Below are positions 44,870 through 54,045 of a DNA stretch of 60,907 nucleotides, in pieces (the stretch's first letter is position 1; each line of letters opens with the position of its first letter). Source of the stretch: an uncultured Bacteroidota bacterium (GTDB lineage Bacteria > Bacteroidota > Bacteroidia > B-17B0 > Aurantibacillaceae); NCBI GenBank assembly GCA_903893815.1, contig CAITNS010000003.1:1-60907 (forward strand). The letters are read 5' to 3'. The notes under the pieces were generated by a model. The model saw only the letters and a program-made list of their open reading frames with translations, was not told where the DNA came from and did not search any database. The position numbers were made by a program, and so were the translations under genes.

Positions 44870-44986
44870 TTGGTAGAAAAAGGATTTTTTCTACCTTCGC
44901 GGATGAAAAGAAAAGTTAGGGTCGCAATCTTAAATTTCATTTCAACAAACTCCGAAGCATTATTCCATAAGCTTCGGTTTTTTTTT
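44870..44986 (+). ncRNA. Candidate small RNA unit (promoter to terminator)
   Basis: TTG (44870-44872), 19 nt, TACCTTCG (44892-44899) gives a plausible promoter; a strong terminator CCGAAGC...GCTTCGG + T9 lies at 44952-44986. The expected transcript is about 80 nt from about 44904. An ATG at 44903 reads through the terminator, so a peptide is less likely. It faces the PIN toxin gene. Confidence 0.4.
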
Positions 44987-45485
44987 ATAAATTATTCCAT
45001 TTTTCTATTCTTTTTCTGCATTCGTCCATAGGTAACCACGTATTTATTTTCATTAATTCTGTTAACTTTTCACTTGCTTTTTTAGGCTTCATCAGCTTCT
45101 CCTGCATCATGGTTTCAAATACCCACAATATACCATGTACTTCAAATCCCTTTGCCTTTGCTTCTTTTCTTAATCGGTTATCACTTGTTAAAATAGTAGC
45201 ATTTAGTTCCTTCGCATAAGCATAAACCGACACGTCAGGTTTTGTAAGTTTAGTTGAGGTTATTTCTTTTGCTTTTAAAGCCTCTAGTTCAACTTCATTT
45301 AATTTTTTTACAATTAATTTCTTTTTATTCACTTGCTTTTCAAGTGCAGTTTTTAGTTCAAATTCCAATTCATTCATCACAAGGTTGGTAGTGTGCAAAT
45401 CCAATTTCAATTTAAAGAACGCATCTATTAAATCTATCTCAAAGAGATCAATAAAAATATTTGCATCATTTACCGCTATTGCCAT
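44985..45485 (-). CDS. PIN-domain protein, probable toxin
   Basis: 166 residues. The PIN-like acidic pattern is visible: D7 and D13 in VNDANIFIDLFE, an Asn/Glu in VMNELEFEL (about 38-46), D84 in KPDVSVYAYAKEL and D101 in ILTSDNRLRKEA. PIN toxins are ribonucleases, often cutting tRNA or mRNA. It lies 3 bp after an XRE-ImmA/IrrE-type gene in one operon; this XRE-peptidase plus PIN-like arrangement is known from type II toxin-antitoxin-like modules. Confidence 0.75.
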   Translation of the reverse strand: MAIAVNDANIFIDLFEIDLIDAFFKLKLDLHTTNLVMNELEFELKTALEKQVNKKKLIVKKLNEVELEALKAKEITSTKLTKPDVSVYAYAKELNATILTSDNRLRKEAKAKGFEVHGILWVFETMMQEKLMKPKKASEKLTELMKINTWLPMDECRKRIEKWNNL

Positions 45486-45488
45486 AAT

Positions 45489-46535
45489 CTACACTACTAC
45501 AAAGGTTTTTCTAAATTGTGATAAGTTTTGATTATTAAGCGATGCAGCTTTACTTAAAGAAATTACTTCCTCGGCAGCTGCTCTATAAAGCAATTGCTGA
45601 AAGCGTAAAGACTTTTCAGTACCAGTATATTCTCCAGGTTCATTTTTACGATAGCCAAGCATACTAAAATTAATGCTGAAACTTTTGTAAACATGTTCGT
45701 TGATGATATTAAGATTTTTTGCTCTTGCCATGATAGCCTGAATAGAAATACCATAGTAAGATTTAATGTGTTTCAACTCCTCTAAAGAAATATGATTTCT
45801 TTGTTTAGTAAATTCTTCAATAAAACTTTTCTTAGGAATTAAAAAAGCACCTGCAAAGGCATGACACATTTTTTCCAATTCTTTTTCTGGAATAGCTTTA
45901 TCAAAATCTAAAATAATGTGCGCTAACTCGTGCAATGCAGTAAATCGTCTTCTAACAACATCAAACGATTTATTTATAACAATTACAGGAATGCCATTAA
46001 CATGAGCAGATAAACCATCAAAACTATCAGGTGCTTCAATTTCAAACACTTTAATGTGTTTGTCCTCTAACATTTCGATAACGTTTACAATTGGATTTAA
46101 ACCTAGTTCCCAAACAGTTCTTAGTTCAAGAGCATATTTTTCAACATCATCACCATTTTTAACTTTATTGTTTTTAAGAGGTAGAGCAAAGTCGCTTTTT
46201 AAATCCAATAATTTCTCTAATTCAAAATAACGCTCCAAAAAATCAATAGTTTTTTCTTTAATGATTTCTTCTTCTGTTTTTGAAAGCTTCACCTTTTTTC
46301 TAAATTCTATTCCTTCCAGCTTAACTTTAGTTTCTCTGTAAAAATAGTCGATTGTAACCCCTAAAATAGAAGCTATTTTAATCAAGAGTTCACTATCAGG
46401 CTTCATTAAGTTTTGCTCGTATTTATTCAAAGATTGTTTGGTTACAGCTTTATCCAATTTATCAGATAATTGCCGCAAAGACATACCTGCCATTTTACGA
46501 GCAGAAGCTAATCTTATTCCAAATTGATTTTCCAT
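45489..46535 (-). CDS. XRE-family regulator with ImmA/IrrE peptidase domain
   Basis: 348 residues from ATG 46535 (MENQFGIRLASARK); the open frame begins at 46583, but that part overlaps the promoter. An N-terminal HTH (about 7-65; MAGMSLRQLSDKLDKAVTKQSLNKYE) and an ImmA/IrrE-type metallopeptidase domain with HELAH (RRRFTALHELAHIIL) plus a later Glu-rich helix. Proteins of this build act as protease-regulators in toxin-antitoxin systems. It is first in a two-gene operon with the PIN gene, probably autoregulated through the GTTGACA/TGTCAAC repeat in its promoter. Confidence 0.85.
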   Translation of the reverse strand: MENQFGIRLASARKMAGMSLRQLSDKLDKAVTKQSLNKYEQNLMKPDSELLIKIASILGVTIDYFYRETKVKLEGIEFRKKVKLSKTEEEIIKEKTIDFLERYFELEKLLDLKSDFALPLKNNKVKNGDDVEKYALELRTVWELGLNPIVNVIEMLEDKHIKVFEIEAPDSFDGLSAHVNGIPVIVINKSFDVVRRRFTALHELAHIILDFDKAIPEKELEKMCHAFAGAFLIPKKSFIEEFTKQRNHISLEELKHIKSYYGISIQAIMARAKNLNIINEHVYKSFSINFSMLGYRKNEPGEYTGTEKSLRFQQLLYRAAAEEVISLSKAASLNNQNLSQFRKTFVVV

Positions 46536-46548
46536 AATTATAACTTTT

Positions 46549-46584
46549 GTTGACAAATGTACAAAATAAATCTCAAATGTCAAC
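46549..46584 (-). promoter_or_regulatory. Promoter/operator of the XRE-PIN operon
   Basis: On the minus strand: TTG (46583-46581), 19 nt, TACATTTG (46561-46554, perfect -7). The same stretch has the inverted repeat GTTGACA (46549-46555) / TGTCAAC (46578-46584), overlapping both promoter elements, as expected of an autorepressor site. Confidence 0.7.
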
Positions 46585-46602
46585 CATCATAAAAAGTATT
46601 TA

Positions 46603-47865
46603 TTAACTACAATTGAACATTTTATAAAACTAAAAACAGGTAAAACTGCATCATATTATACGCAAAGTGCATACGGTGGAGGCTCTTCAGATGGCCTAAT
46701 AGCGAGATTTAATTCTAGCGACCAATTAAGCTGGCTAACTTATTATGGTGGCAATGCAGCAGATTATCCAAAATCAGTAACAACGGATGCAAGTGGTAAC
46801 ATTATTGTATGGGGGCAAACTGGCAGCACTACGTTTAACACTTTTGACCCAGATCCTTTAAGCACTACTAAAGTTTATAATACAACTAATGCCGGTCAAA
46901 CAGATTTTTTTCTTCTTAAATTTAATCCAAGTGGTACCAGAATATGGGCAACGCTTTATGGTGGCGCTTCAGATGATTGGGCTGCTGATGGTGATGGATT
47001 ACTAACAGTTGGTAATGATATTTATTGTTTTGGAACCACTTTTAGTTCTAATTTACCTATCAAACAGTTTGGTACTACACCTACATTTAATTTAAATGGT
47101 GTCCAAGATTGTTATATAGTTTGTTTTAAAACTAATTTTGAAGCAAAATGGGCAACTTATTACGGCGGTTCTGACACAGATTGGGCAGGAGCTATAACGA
47201 AAGATAACAACAATAATATATTTATTACAGGCTCCACGAATAGTAGTGATTTTAATATTGTAAGCCAACCTGGGTTTTATAATGGAACATTTTATGGCTC
47301 ATCCGGCACTGGTTTTATAGATGGGGATGTATTTATTAATGCATTTGCTAATGATAGTTTTGGGCCTGTTTGGTCGACTTTCGTCGGAGGCAATCGTTCC
47401 GAGTCAGGATTTGGAATATCAATTTTCAATAATAAATTATTTATTACTGGTGAGACACTTTCTAGTTCATTTAATTTTAATACTCCCTACCCAGTAGTTG
47501 ATCCTGGAAATAACGCATATCAATTTTCACCTCCAAGCACAACAGGTACAGGAAATGGCGATATTATTATTAGTGAATTTGACATAAATGGTATGAGTAC
47601 TCAAGTTGGTATTAATGAAAATGAAATGTCGCAAAATAACCTTTCAATTTACCCAAATCCTTTTACTAATAAAATTTATGTTAATGGCGTTAAAGAAAAA
47701 TCAACTATCGAAGTATTTGACGCAATAGGCAAAGTTGTTTTTTCTAGCATTATAAAACCTGAAGAAAATAGTGTAAATTTATCAATACCTGCTTCAGGTA
47801 TATATATATTAAGAATAACTAATGATAATGGAGATTATAAATCATTTAAAATCGTTAAATATTAA
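46603..47865 (+). pseudogene. 5'-truncated SBBP-repeat T9SS gene
   Basis: One frame stays open for over 1.2 kb to the TAA at 47863-47865, yet has no ATG, GTG or TTG until 47593. It encodes SBBP-type repeats (LTYYGGNAADYPKSVTTDAS, WATLYGGASDDW, FVGGNRSESGFG) and a sorting domain (IYPNPFTNKIYVNG to SFKIVKY). The 5' part, with signal peptide, is missing right where the XRE-PIN operon begins, so insertion of that module (or a deletion) removed it. The long stop-free frame points to recent truncation. It is related to the 35773 protein. Confidence 0.8.
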
Positions 47866-48826
47866 ACGTTCAGTATTAATATTTCTTTTTTTTAGTCATT
47901 TGCACCTTAGTTCTCAGGATATTAAAGCTGGGTATATGCAAGTGTTATGGCAAAGTGGATATAAGTACGCCGATACAACTTACTTATTAACTGACGCAAA
48001 CACGAATGTAAATAGACCATATATTTTAATAAATTGGGGTGTAAAAACCGATACATCAAAATTGGTTCAAACCATTTCTACAAATAATGGCTTTTTAAAA
48101 AAGTATTATGGCACTTGTACTTATCCAGGTCCTGGCAATTTTATGATTAGATGGCAAGACAGTTTTAGGGTTGCAAATATTAACAATATATTTCAGTCGG
48201 ATAATGAAAATATTAAATTATCGACATTTTTGTATATTACACCATTTAGCACACAAGCAAATACTGCGCCTATTCTACAAAATAAAAATATGACACTATT
48301 AATTAAAAACGATAGTGTCATATTTAAGCCTCAGTTTTATGATTTAGATAATGACAGTTTGACTTTTGAATTAACACAATGTTTTGCTTCTAGCTATTAT
48401 ACACCAATTGGCAGTTCGATAGATGTTTTAGGTAATGTGTCTTTTCATAAAGACTCTTTAGGTATTTATGCTTTTTCATTAATTGTTAAAGAATGGCGTA
48501 ATGATGGCGCAGGTACTGATGTAAACATTCAATCTTCACAATTAGATTTTACTATGAATATAACAACAGATGTATCATTAAATTATATAAATGAATTTCA
48601 TAACATTAAAATTTCCCCTAACCCAACAACTTCAATTTTAAATATTGATGATAAAAACAACCAATTACAAAACTCAACTATTCAAATCAAAAATTATTTG
48701 GGGCAGTTAGTTTTTTGTTCTCCATTTGCAAACCAAATTAATTTGCAAAGCCTTTCTGCTGGTATGTATTTTTTAACCATACAGGATAAAGAGAATAACA
48801 AAACGGTTAAGATACTTAAGGAATAG
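47822..48826 (+). CDS. T9SS-secreted protein with cadherin-like middle
   Basis: 334 residues. The start ATG 47822 lies inside the end of the truncated gene before it; the signal peptide (SVLIFLFFSHLHLSS-Q) begins about 16 residues in, so the true start may be lost or non-standard. The middle (TAPILQNKNMTLLIKNDSVIF ... DLDNDSLTFEL) resembles cadherin-like/Ig-like domains of Bacteroidota surface proteins. The sorting domain (SPNPTTSILNIDDKNNQL to KTVKILKE) is nearly the same as those of the 39623, 49274 and 56054 genes. Confidence 0.7.
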   Translation: MIMEIINHLKSLNIKRSVLIFLFFSHLHLSSQDIKAGYMQVLWQSGYKYADTTYLLTDANTNVNRPYILINWGVKTDTSKLVQTISTNNGFLKKYYGTCTYPGPGNFMIRWQDSFRVANINNIFQSDNENIKLSTFLYITPFSTQANTAPILQNKNMTLLIKNDSVIFKPQFYDLDNDSLTFELTQCFASSYYTPIGSSIDVLGNVSFHKDSLGIYAFSLIVKEWRNDGAGTDVNIQSSQLDFTMNITTDVSLNYINEFHNIKISPNPTTSILNIDDKNNQLQNSTIQIKNYLGQLVFCSPFANQINLQSLSAGMYFLTIQDKENNKTVKILKE

Positions 48827-48894
48827 ATATTTAAGTCTTAATAGAATAAATCATAGTAAGTAATAAACTCTAAATAAAACTAAATAAACTAAAT

Positions 48895-49149
48895 ATGGAA
48901 CTTTTACAAATGAAAGCATTCGCGCAACAACCAACTTATGCTTCTGCAACAGTCACGTATAAGACGGGAGAAACTTTCGTTGGTTTTTTTCAAACTACTT
49001 CAAAAAGTGTAGAATTAGAAAAAGAAAACAAATGGTCATTTATAGAAAATAATAATGCAGGGGCATACAAAGAAAATGGTGATGAAAAATTTGCTACAAT
49101 TCTTGATGGAGAAAATATAATGAAAATTCTCTATCCCACTTTAAAATAA
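48895..49149 (+). CDS. Small hypothetical protein
   Basis: 84 residues, soluble (TYASATVTYKTGETFVGFFQ, then LDGENIMKILYPTLK). I do not recognise the family. It directly precedes and may overlap an AbiGi-like fragment and could have been its partner gene. Confidence is moderate because codon use looks normal and the start has an ATG after an A-rich leader. Confidence 0.45.
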   Translation: MELLQMKAFAQQPTYASATVTYKTGETFVGFFQTTSKSVELEKENKWSFIENNNAGAYKENGDEKFATILDGENIMKILYPTLK

Positions 49150-49274
49150 TTTCTAATGAATCAATTATATCATCCAACGGACGTTTTCATTTCACGAAAT
49201 TTGAAAACATTTTAAGTATTTTAGATCAAGGTTTTCAGCCAAGATATATTACTGAAAAATTTATTAAACAGTAA
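49149..49274 (+). pseudogene. N-terminal fragment resembling AbiGi-type abortive-infection antitoxin
   Basis: The frame reads ISNESIISSNGRFHFTKFEN ILSILDQGFQPRY, then stops at 49272-49274. The pattern F-HFTxxxxNILxILxxGFxPRY is that of AbiGi-like/related abortive-infection proteins at their very N-terminus. There is no ATG in frame, and the stop TAA overlaps the ATG of the next gene (TAATG). It is a relic cut off by the following T9SS gene. Confidence 0.45.
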
Positions 49275-50647
49275 TGAGTAAAAAAACGTTATATATTTTA
49301 TTAGGTATATTAATTACCATTCCTGCATTAGCCCAGAAATGGATTAATACAGGCATTCCAATTTCATTAGCACAAGTGCGAATGGTAACTAGCGACACTA
49401 TTAATAATAAGATGTATGTTGGTGGCTTTATACCATTTGATACTAATGGAAATATAGCTATTTGCATTTATGATGGGGTTAGCTGGGTAGTAAAAGATAC
49501 CATTGACAATATAGTGAGATCGATGGTAATATATAATAACGAATTATATATGGGGGGTGATTTTGTAGCAATTAATTCTCAATCAATGGAACACTTAATT
49601 AAATGGAATGTTACGAATTGGATTAATATTGGTGCATCGGGGGGAAATGTTTTGAATTTAAGAGTCATTAATAATGATCTCTATGCTGTTGGTACCTTTA
49701 CTCAAGTTGCAGGGATCAATTCAAATAGTATTGCAAAGTGGAATGGAACTTCATGGTCTAGCGTTAACTTTCCAGCTTCTTATTTTTTAGGTAACAATAG
49801 TTTTGTAGGAGATTGCGCTATATACAACGGAGAATTATATGCTGGTGGAAATTTTCACATCTCAACTGGTCAAACGGATATAGCAGTCTTAAAAAATGGA
49901 ACATGGCAACGGGTTGGAAATTCAGATTCGTTAAAAGGGGCTTTTAGTAGTATTAATAAATTAGAAGTATTTCATAATGAATTGTATATAGGAGGATATA
50001 TTCTTCATTCAGAAGGAAATGTGGGTAATGGTATCCAACGTTGGGATGGCGTCAATTGGAAAACCGTTGGAACTGGCTTACAGGATTATAACAATACCAC
50101 AAATAGTGGCACATCTGTTTTAGATATGATGCAATACAAGAACAAGTTATATGTTGCCGGAGGTTTTTCATTTGCAGGAAATTCTATTGCACCCAACCTA
50201 GCAACTTGGGATGGAACAAAGTGGTGTGCTATAGATACTTTAATTGATAAGCCTATTACAGCTTTTGGAATATTTCAAGACACAATTTATGTTGGAACGA
50301 ACGATATTTTCGAAGGAAACTTCATTAATAGTTTTGGTAAATTTACGGTTGGTAATTATAGTTATACTGAAGAATGTAGTTCAGATTTTGATGTTTCAAT
50401 CAATGAACTATTGATTGAAAATCAAATCTCTATATACCCCAACCCAACAACTTCATTTTTAAATATTATAGATAAAGATAACCAATTACAAAACGCTACT
50501 ATTCAAATCAAAAATTATTTAGGGCAAATTGTTTTAACTAGTCCTTTTACTTCTCAAATTAATCTGTCTAACCTTTCCGTAGGTATGTATTTTTTATCCA
50601 TACAAGATAAGAGTAAAAGCAAAACAGTTAAAATTATAAAAGAATAA
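49274..50647 (+). CDS. T9SS-secreted beta-propeller protein (paralogue of 39623)
   Basis: 457 residues. Signal peptide (LYILLGILITIPALA-Q), propeller repeats (MYVGGFIPFDTNG, LYMGGDFVAIN, LYAGGNFHIS, LYVAGGFSFAGN; about 25-370) and a sorting domain (IYPNPTTSFLNIIDKDNQL to KTVKIIKE). The last 200 bp form part of repeat block B. It is probably a surface-exposed protein; the ligand is unknown. Confidence 0.8.
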   Translation: MSKKTLYILLGILITIPALAQKWINTGIPISLAQVRMVTSDTINNKMYVGGFIPFDTNGNIAICIYDGVSWVVKDTIDNIVRSMVIYNNELYMGGDFVAINSQSMEHLIKWNVTNWINIGASGGNVLNLRVINNDLYAVGTFTQVAGINSNSIAKWNGTSWSSVNFPASYFLGNNSFVGDCAIYNGELYAGGNFHISTGQTDIAVLKNGTWQRVGNSDSLKGAFSSINKLEVFHNELYIGGYILHSEGNVGNGIQRWDGVNWKTVGTGLQDYNNTTNSGTSVLDMMQYKNKLYVAGGFSFAGNSIAPNLATWDGTKWCAIDTLIDKPITAFGIFQDTIYVGTNDIFEGNFINSFGKFTVGNYSYTEECSSDFDVSINELLIENQISIYPNPTTSFLNIIDKDNQLQNATIQIKNYLGQIVLTSPFTSQINLSNLSVGMYFLSIQDKSKSKTVKIIKE

Positions 50648-50853
50648 TAATTTTTACATTTTAGCACACTTCACAAATACATGCTCTGCATCTCTAGCAC
50701 CAATAAACTTTTTCAAACTACTTTGTTCAATTTTATTTATTTGCAAAGCAATATTAATATGTTGTTCTGCTTTAGGCTATAATTTTCTCACATCAAAATA
50801 TTCCAAAACCAAGTAGTACTACTCTATCAAAAATCGAGTAGTACTACGTATTG
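50438..50853 (+). repeat. Block B (copy of block A)
   Basis: Sorting-domain code, spacer and both boxes, ending at the promoter TTG. After the TTG it diverges from the other copies (ACACGAATACTATTAGG instead of YAAAAA-type sequence), so a junction lies here. Confidence 0.85.
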
Positions 50854-50881
50854 ACACGAATACTATTAGGTTGTAACTTGC
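50812..50881 (+). promoter_or_regulatory. Regulatory module 8, upstream of the esterase-like T9SS protein
   Basis: Box 1 AGTAGTACTACT (50812-50823); box 2 GTAGTACTAC (50838-50847); GTA; TTG (50851-50853); 20 nt; TAACTTGC (50874-50881, weaker -7). The spacer sequence differs from the other modules. 89 bp to the ATG at 50971. Confidence 0.7.
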
Positions 50882-50970
50882 TCAAAAATAAATGAATATT
50901 TGTTCGATGCTTATAGCGGTAAAACAAATTTAGTTTTTTTTACAACATTAATATATAAATCTAAAACTTT

Positions 50971-53970
50971 ATGAAACAAAAATTAATTAACTTCAAAAAA
51001 AGTCCTAACACGCTACGTGTCTTTATGACAGTAAGTTTGTGCATATACTTGAGTTTAGTCTCAACTAAATCAACTGCACAAATATACTATGGTGCTAATC
51101 AAATTAATTTACACTTGCGAGGTTACTTTGGCAATCTTTTAAAACCTGTTGGTTATCCTAAATATAACCATTCAATGGCAGGTCATAATGTCGACTCTCT
51201 GTATTATAGAGCTCAACATAATGATACTATTGATAATCAATCGTTTTATGCCATGCAACAAGAAATGAGAGCAATGGCTTACGATACCATAAATGTAACT
51301 AATGCCGATACAACTTTTAAATACGGTAATCGTTTTGGTGCAGATACTGTTCCTCTTAGTATTATGGATTATAATTATTACCGCATAAAACCTGTAGCAT
51401 TAAGCACTAATGCGTATTTTAATTTCGACACCATTAATGATATATTAACAGATTTAGCTGTAAGGCCTGGTTACCCTTACGATACTTACAACTGTTGCGT
51501 TCTGTCTCCTTTAGTTGGGAGTGTTAGCAATGCAAAAGTTGTATATCGCATCGACCCTGCTTTTATTTTTGCCGATATAAACAATGCTAGTTTATACACT
51601 GGCTCTGCTACGTTTAAATTAGATTTTGGAGACGGAACCGGTTGGCATATCATCGCAACCAACACTATTAATTATTATACAGCTAATTATGCAGGAGGCA
51701 CAGGTAATGCAGTAATCAAGTGGGATTTATTAAAAACATCAAACCCCGATGCTCATAAATACGGTTCTGCACAAATGAAAGTGGGTAAAATTGCTTATCC
51801 TGAGCCAACTACAACATTTACATTAACAGGTTTAAACATTGGTGTTTACGGTGGTTGCAGTAAAATAGTTAATGAAGCCGATAAAAAAGTAATAATTTAT
51901 TTAGAAGGCTTTGATGTGTTAGATATGGTATCGTCACAAAACAGAGGAGTTGCCGAAATTTATTCTGAGCAAGTATTAAGCTCAGGCATTGATGATTTAC
52001 GTCGTTTTGGTCATGATATTTATGTAGTAGATTGGAAAAATAGCCGTACTGATATTAAGTTAAACGGCCTATATCTAGAAGGCTTAATACGTTGGTTGCG
52101 TTGCAACCATCCAAGCCAACAGCCTTACGTTATTATGGGCGAAAGCATGGGAGGCTTAGTAGCACGTTATGCTTTGTTAGATATGGAAAAACATCCTGAT
52201 GTTGAAGGATGTCAATTCCAAAAAGGGCACAATACGCGTTTACTTATAACAATGGATACACCCCACAAAGGAGCTAATATTCCTATGTCGGTTCAGTTTT
52301 TGTATCAAGAAGTTGTAGGTCTTTTAAGCCCCTTTTTAGGGCCTGCAAATAAAGCCTTGCTAATGGCAGGTAATATTGGTATTGATGGTATAGCCGCTAA
52401 ACAAATGCTATACTACCATGCAGGAATGACAATTCCCAACGCAACACCACAACTACCATTACCAAATCCTTTAAAAGCAGTATTTATAAATGATTTAGCT
52501 CTTTTGGGTAATTACCCAAAATATTGCAAAACCATAGCCATGAGTAATGGTAGCATGGCGGGGCTTAACCAAACTAATGATTATAACGGAAACCCTCGTT
52601 CAGCGAATGATGATTTATTAAGCTTTAACAGCAATGTATATATAAATCTATTAGGTTTAAAAATTCCCATCATTAATGCCGATTTGCAATTAAAAACAAA
52701 CCCTAGTGGCACAGCTCCTGTTTATCATATCAATGCAGGAACTTTTGGCATTAAAATAAAATTAAAATGGTGGGGCATAAAAGTAACCGTTGGTTATGGC
52801 AGTATTATACAATCCAATAGCCGTATCATTACTGGTGGCGATGGCATTTGTGTACGTTCGGGCGGTGTGTTAGGCGGCTTCTTCCAAGGCGGTACAAGTG
52901 CTTTTTCTTTAGCTAACACTATGCAAAGCACCTTAGGCACTATATTTCCTAATTACAATACAGTGGTCGATAATAACAATGGTAGTTACGATTTACACAG
53001 CCAATGGACTCAAAGTGGTTGGTTTGGCAATAATGCACACATTGCCTCACAAGGCTTGCATTGGAATTTTATTCCTACCACATCTGCTTTAGATTATAAT
53101 ACTACTAACCTAAGCTACAATGTACAAGCCGATGGCTTCTCAATTCCAAGTAACAATCCATTTAATGCGGTTATGGGTATTTACACAGGCTGTAATGAAT
53201 ATAAAATAGATATAAGTTATATGCCTTATGAATATACACAAAATCGTCAGCACTTAATGGTACGTAACGATTTATTAACTACTGATGGTGCCGCAAATCC
53301 TCCAGGTGTTAGAGCAATTAAATATGGTGGCGATTTGTGTACATCTAACCAACAAGTGCAATTTTTAAATCGAGAAATTGGAGATGATGAGTTATGGTTA
53401 AATAACTACAATTTAAAATACACAGCACGTTTTGTACCTGAGTTAAGCCTACGTGTAGAACAATCGCCTTACTTAAATTATAGTGGCAATTCAACTACAC
53501 GTTGGAGAAAAGGCATTTATACAAAAACCAATCCTATGTCTGTTATTTCGCCAGGCTTTGCTCAATTTAATTATAATCCAACAGGTGGCAACTTTACTAA
53601 TGTATATTTAAGTGCATCGCAATATAGTACTACTAAATATGCGTGGAGTATATGTTGCTTAAGTGGGCAACGCTTGGCTAATACACAAGGCTCTATTATA
53701 AATGAAGAAACTAGTAATAACAGTAGTTTATTAATTTATCCTAACCCCAATGCCATAAATACCATGTTTAATATTGATGTGGTAGCACAAGAACAAGGCA
53801 GTGTAGTTATTACTGATATTGTAGGGAAAGTATTATATGTAAAACACATAACCGAAGGTTCTAATACTTTATCCATATCTAAAACAGAACTAAATTTAAG
53901 TGCAGGTATATACATAGTAAGTTTGCAATTAAATAGCCACACACTTACCCAAAAATTAATTATAAACTAA
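50971..53970 (+). CDS. T9SS-secreted alpha/beta-hydrolase (esterase/lipase-like)
   Basis: 999 residues. N-terminal signal peptide (about 18-37), a beta-rich region (about 40-300), then an alpha/beta-hydrolase-like domain: VIIYLEGFDVLD, DDLRRFGHDIYVVDWKNSRTD, the nucleophile elbow VIMGESMGGLVARYAL (Ser near residue 392) and TMDTPHKGANIP. The acid and His of the triad are not certain. A long C-terminal region follows, then a sorting domain (IYPNPNAINTMFNID to TQKLIIN). It is the only clear enzyme among the T9SS proteins here and is behind module 8; the substrate is unknown. Confidence 0.75.
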   Translation: MKQKLINFKKSPNTLRVFMTVSLCIYLSLVSTKSTAQIYYGANQINLHLRGYFGNLLKPVGYPKYNHSMAGHNVDSLYYRAQHNDTIDNQSFYAMQQEMRAMAYDTINVTNADTTFKYGNRFGADTVPLSIMDYNYYRIKPVALSTNAYFNFDTINDILTDLAVRPGYPYDTYNCCVLSPLVGSVSNAKVVYRIDPAFIFADINNASLYTGSATFKLDFGDGTGWHIIATNTINYYTANYAGGTGNAVIKWDLLKTSNPDAHKYGSAQMKVGKIAYPEPTTTFTLTGLNIGVYGGCSKIVNEADKKVIIYLEGFDVLDMVSSQNRGVAEIYSEQVLSSGIDDLRRFGHDIYVVDWKNSRTDIKLNGLYLEGLIRWLRCNHPSQQPYVIMGESMGGLVARYALLDMEKHPDVEGCQFQKGHNTRLLITMDTPHKGANIPMSVQFLYQEVVGLLSPFLGPANKALLMAGNIGIDGIAAKQMLYYHAGMTIPNATPQLPLPNPLKAVFINDLALLGNYPKYCKTIAMSNGSMAGLNQTNDYNGNPRSANDDLLSFNSNVYINLLGLKIPIINADLQLKTNPSGTAPVYHINAGTFGIKIKLKWWGIKVTVGYGSIIQSNSRIITGGDGICVRSGGVLGGFFQGGTSAFSLANTMQSTLGTIFPNYNTVVDNNNGSYDLHSQWTQSGWFGNNAHIASQGLHWNFIPTTSALDYNTTNLSYNVQADGFSIPSNNPFNAVMGIYTGCNEYKIDISYMPYEYTQNRQHLMVRNDLLTTDGAANPPGVRAIKYGGDLCTSNQQVQFLNREIGDDELWLNNYNLKYTARFVPELSLRVEQSPYLNYSGNSTTRWRKGIYTKTNPMSVISPGFAQFNYNPTGGNFTNVYLSASQYSTTKYAWSICCLSGQRLANTQGSIINEETSNNSSLLIYPNPNAINTMFNIDVVAQEQGSVVITDIVGKVLYVKHITEGSNTLSISKTELNLSAGIYIVSLQLNSHTLTQKLIIN

Positions 53971-53978
53971 TTATCTTA

Positions 53979-54012
53979 ATCCCACTCTTTAACTTTATAA
54001 AGAGTGGGATTT
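53979..54012 (+). terminator. Terminator after the hydrolase gene
   Basis: AATCCCACTCTTTA and TAAAGAGTGGGATT, a long stem, directly after the stop codon; T-tract short. Confidence 0.75.
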
Positions 54013-54045
54013 GAAATATCATAAATAACAATTATATTTATTATC

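Noticed and set aside
44731-44940. 69-codon minus-strand ORF
   Set aside because: Overlaps the better supported 57-aa conserved gene in another frame and runs across the candidate RNA promoter.
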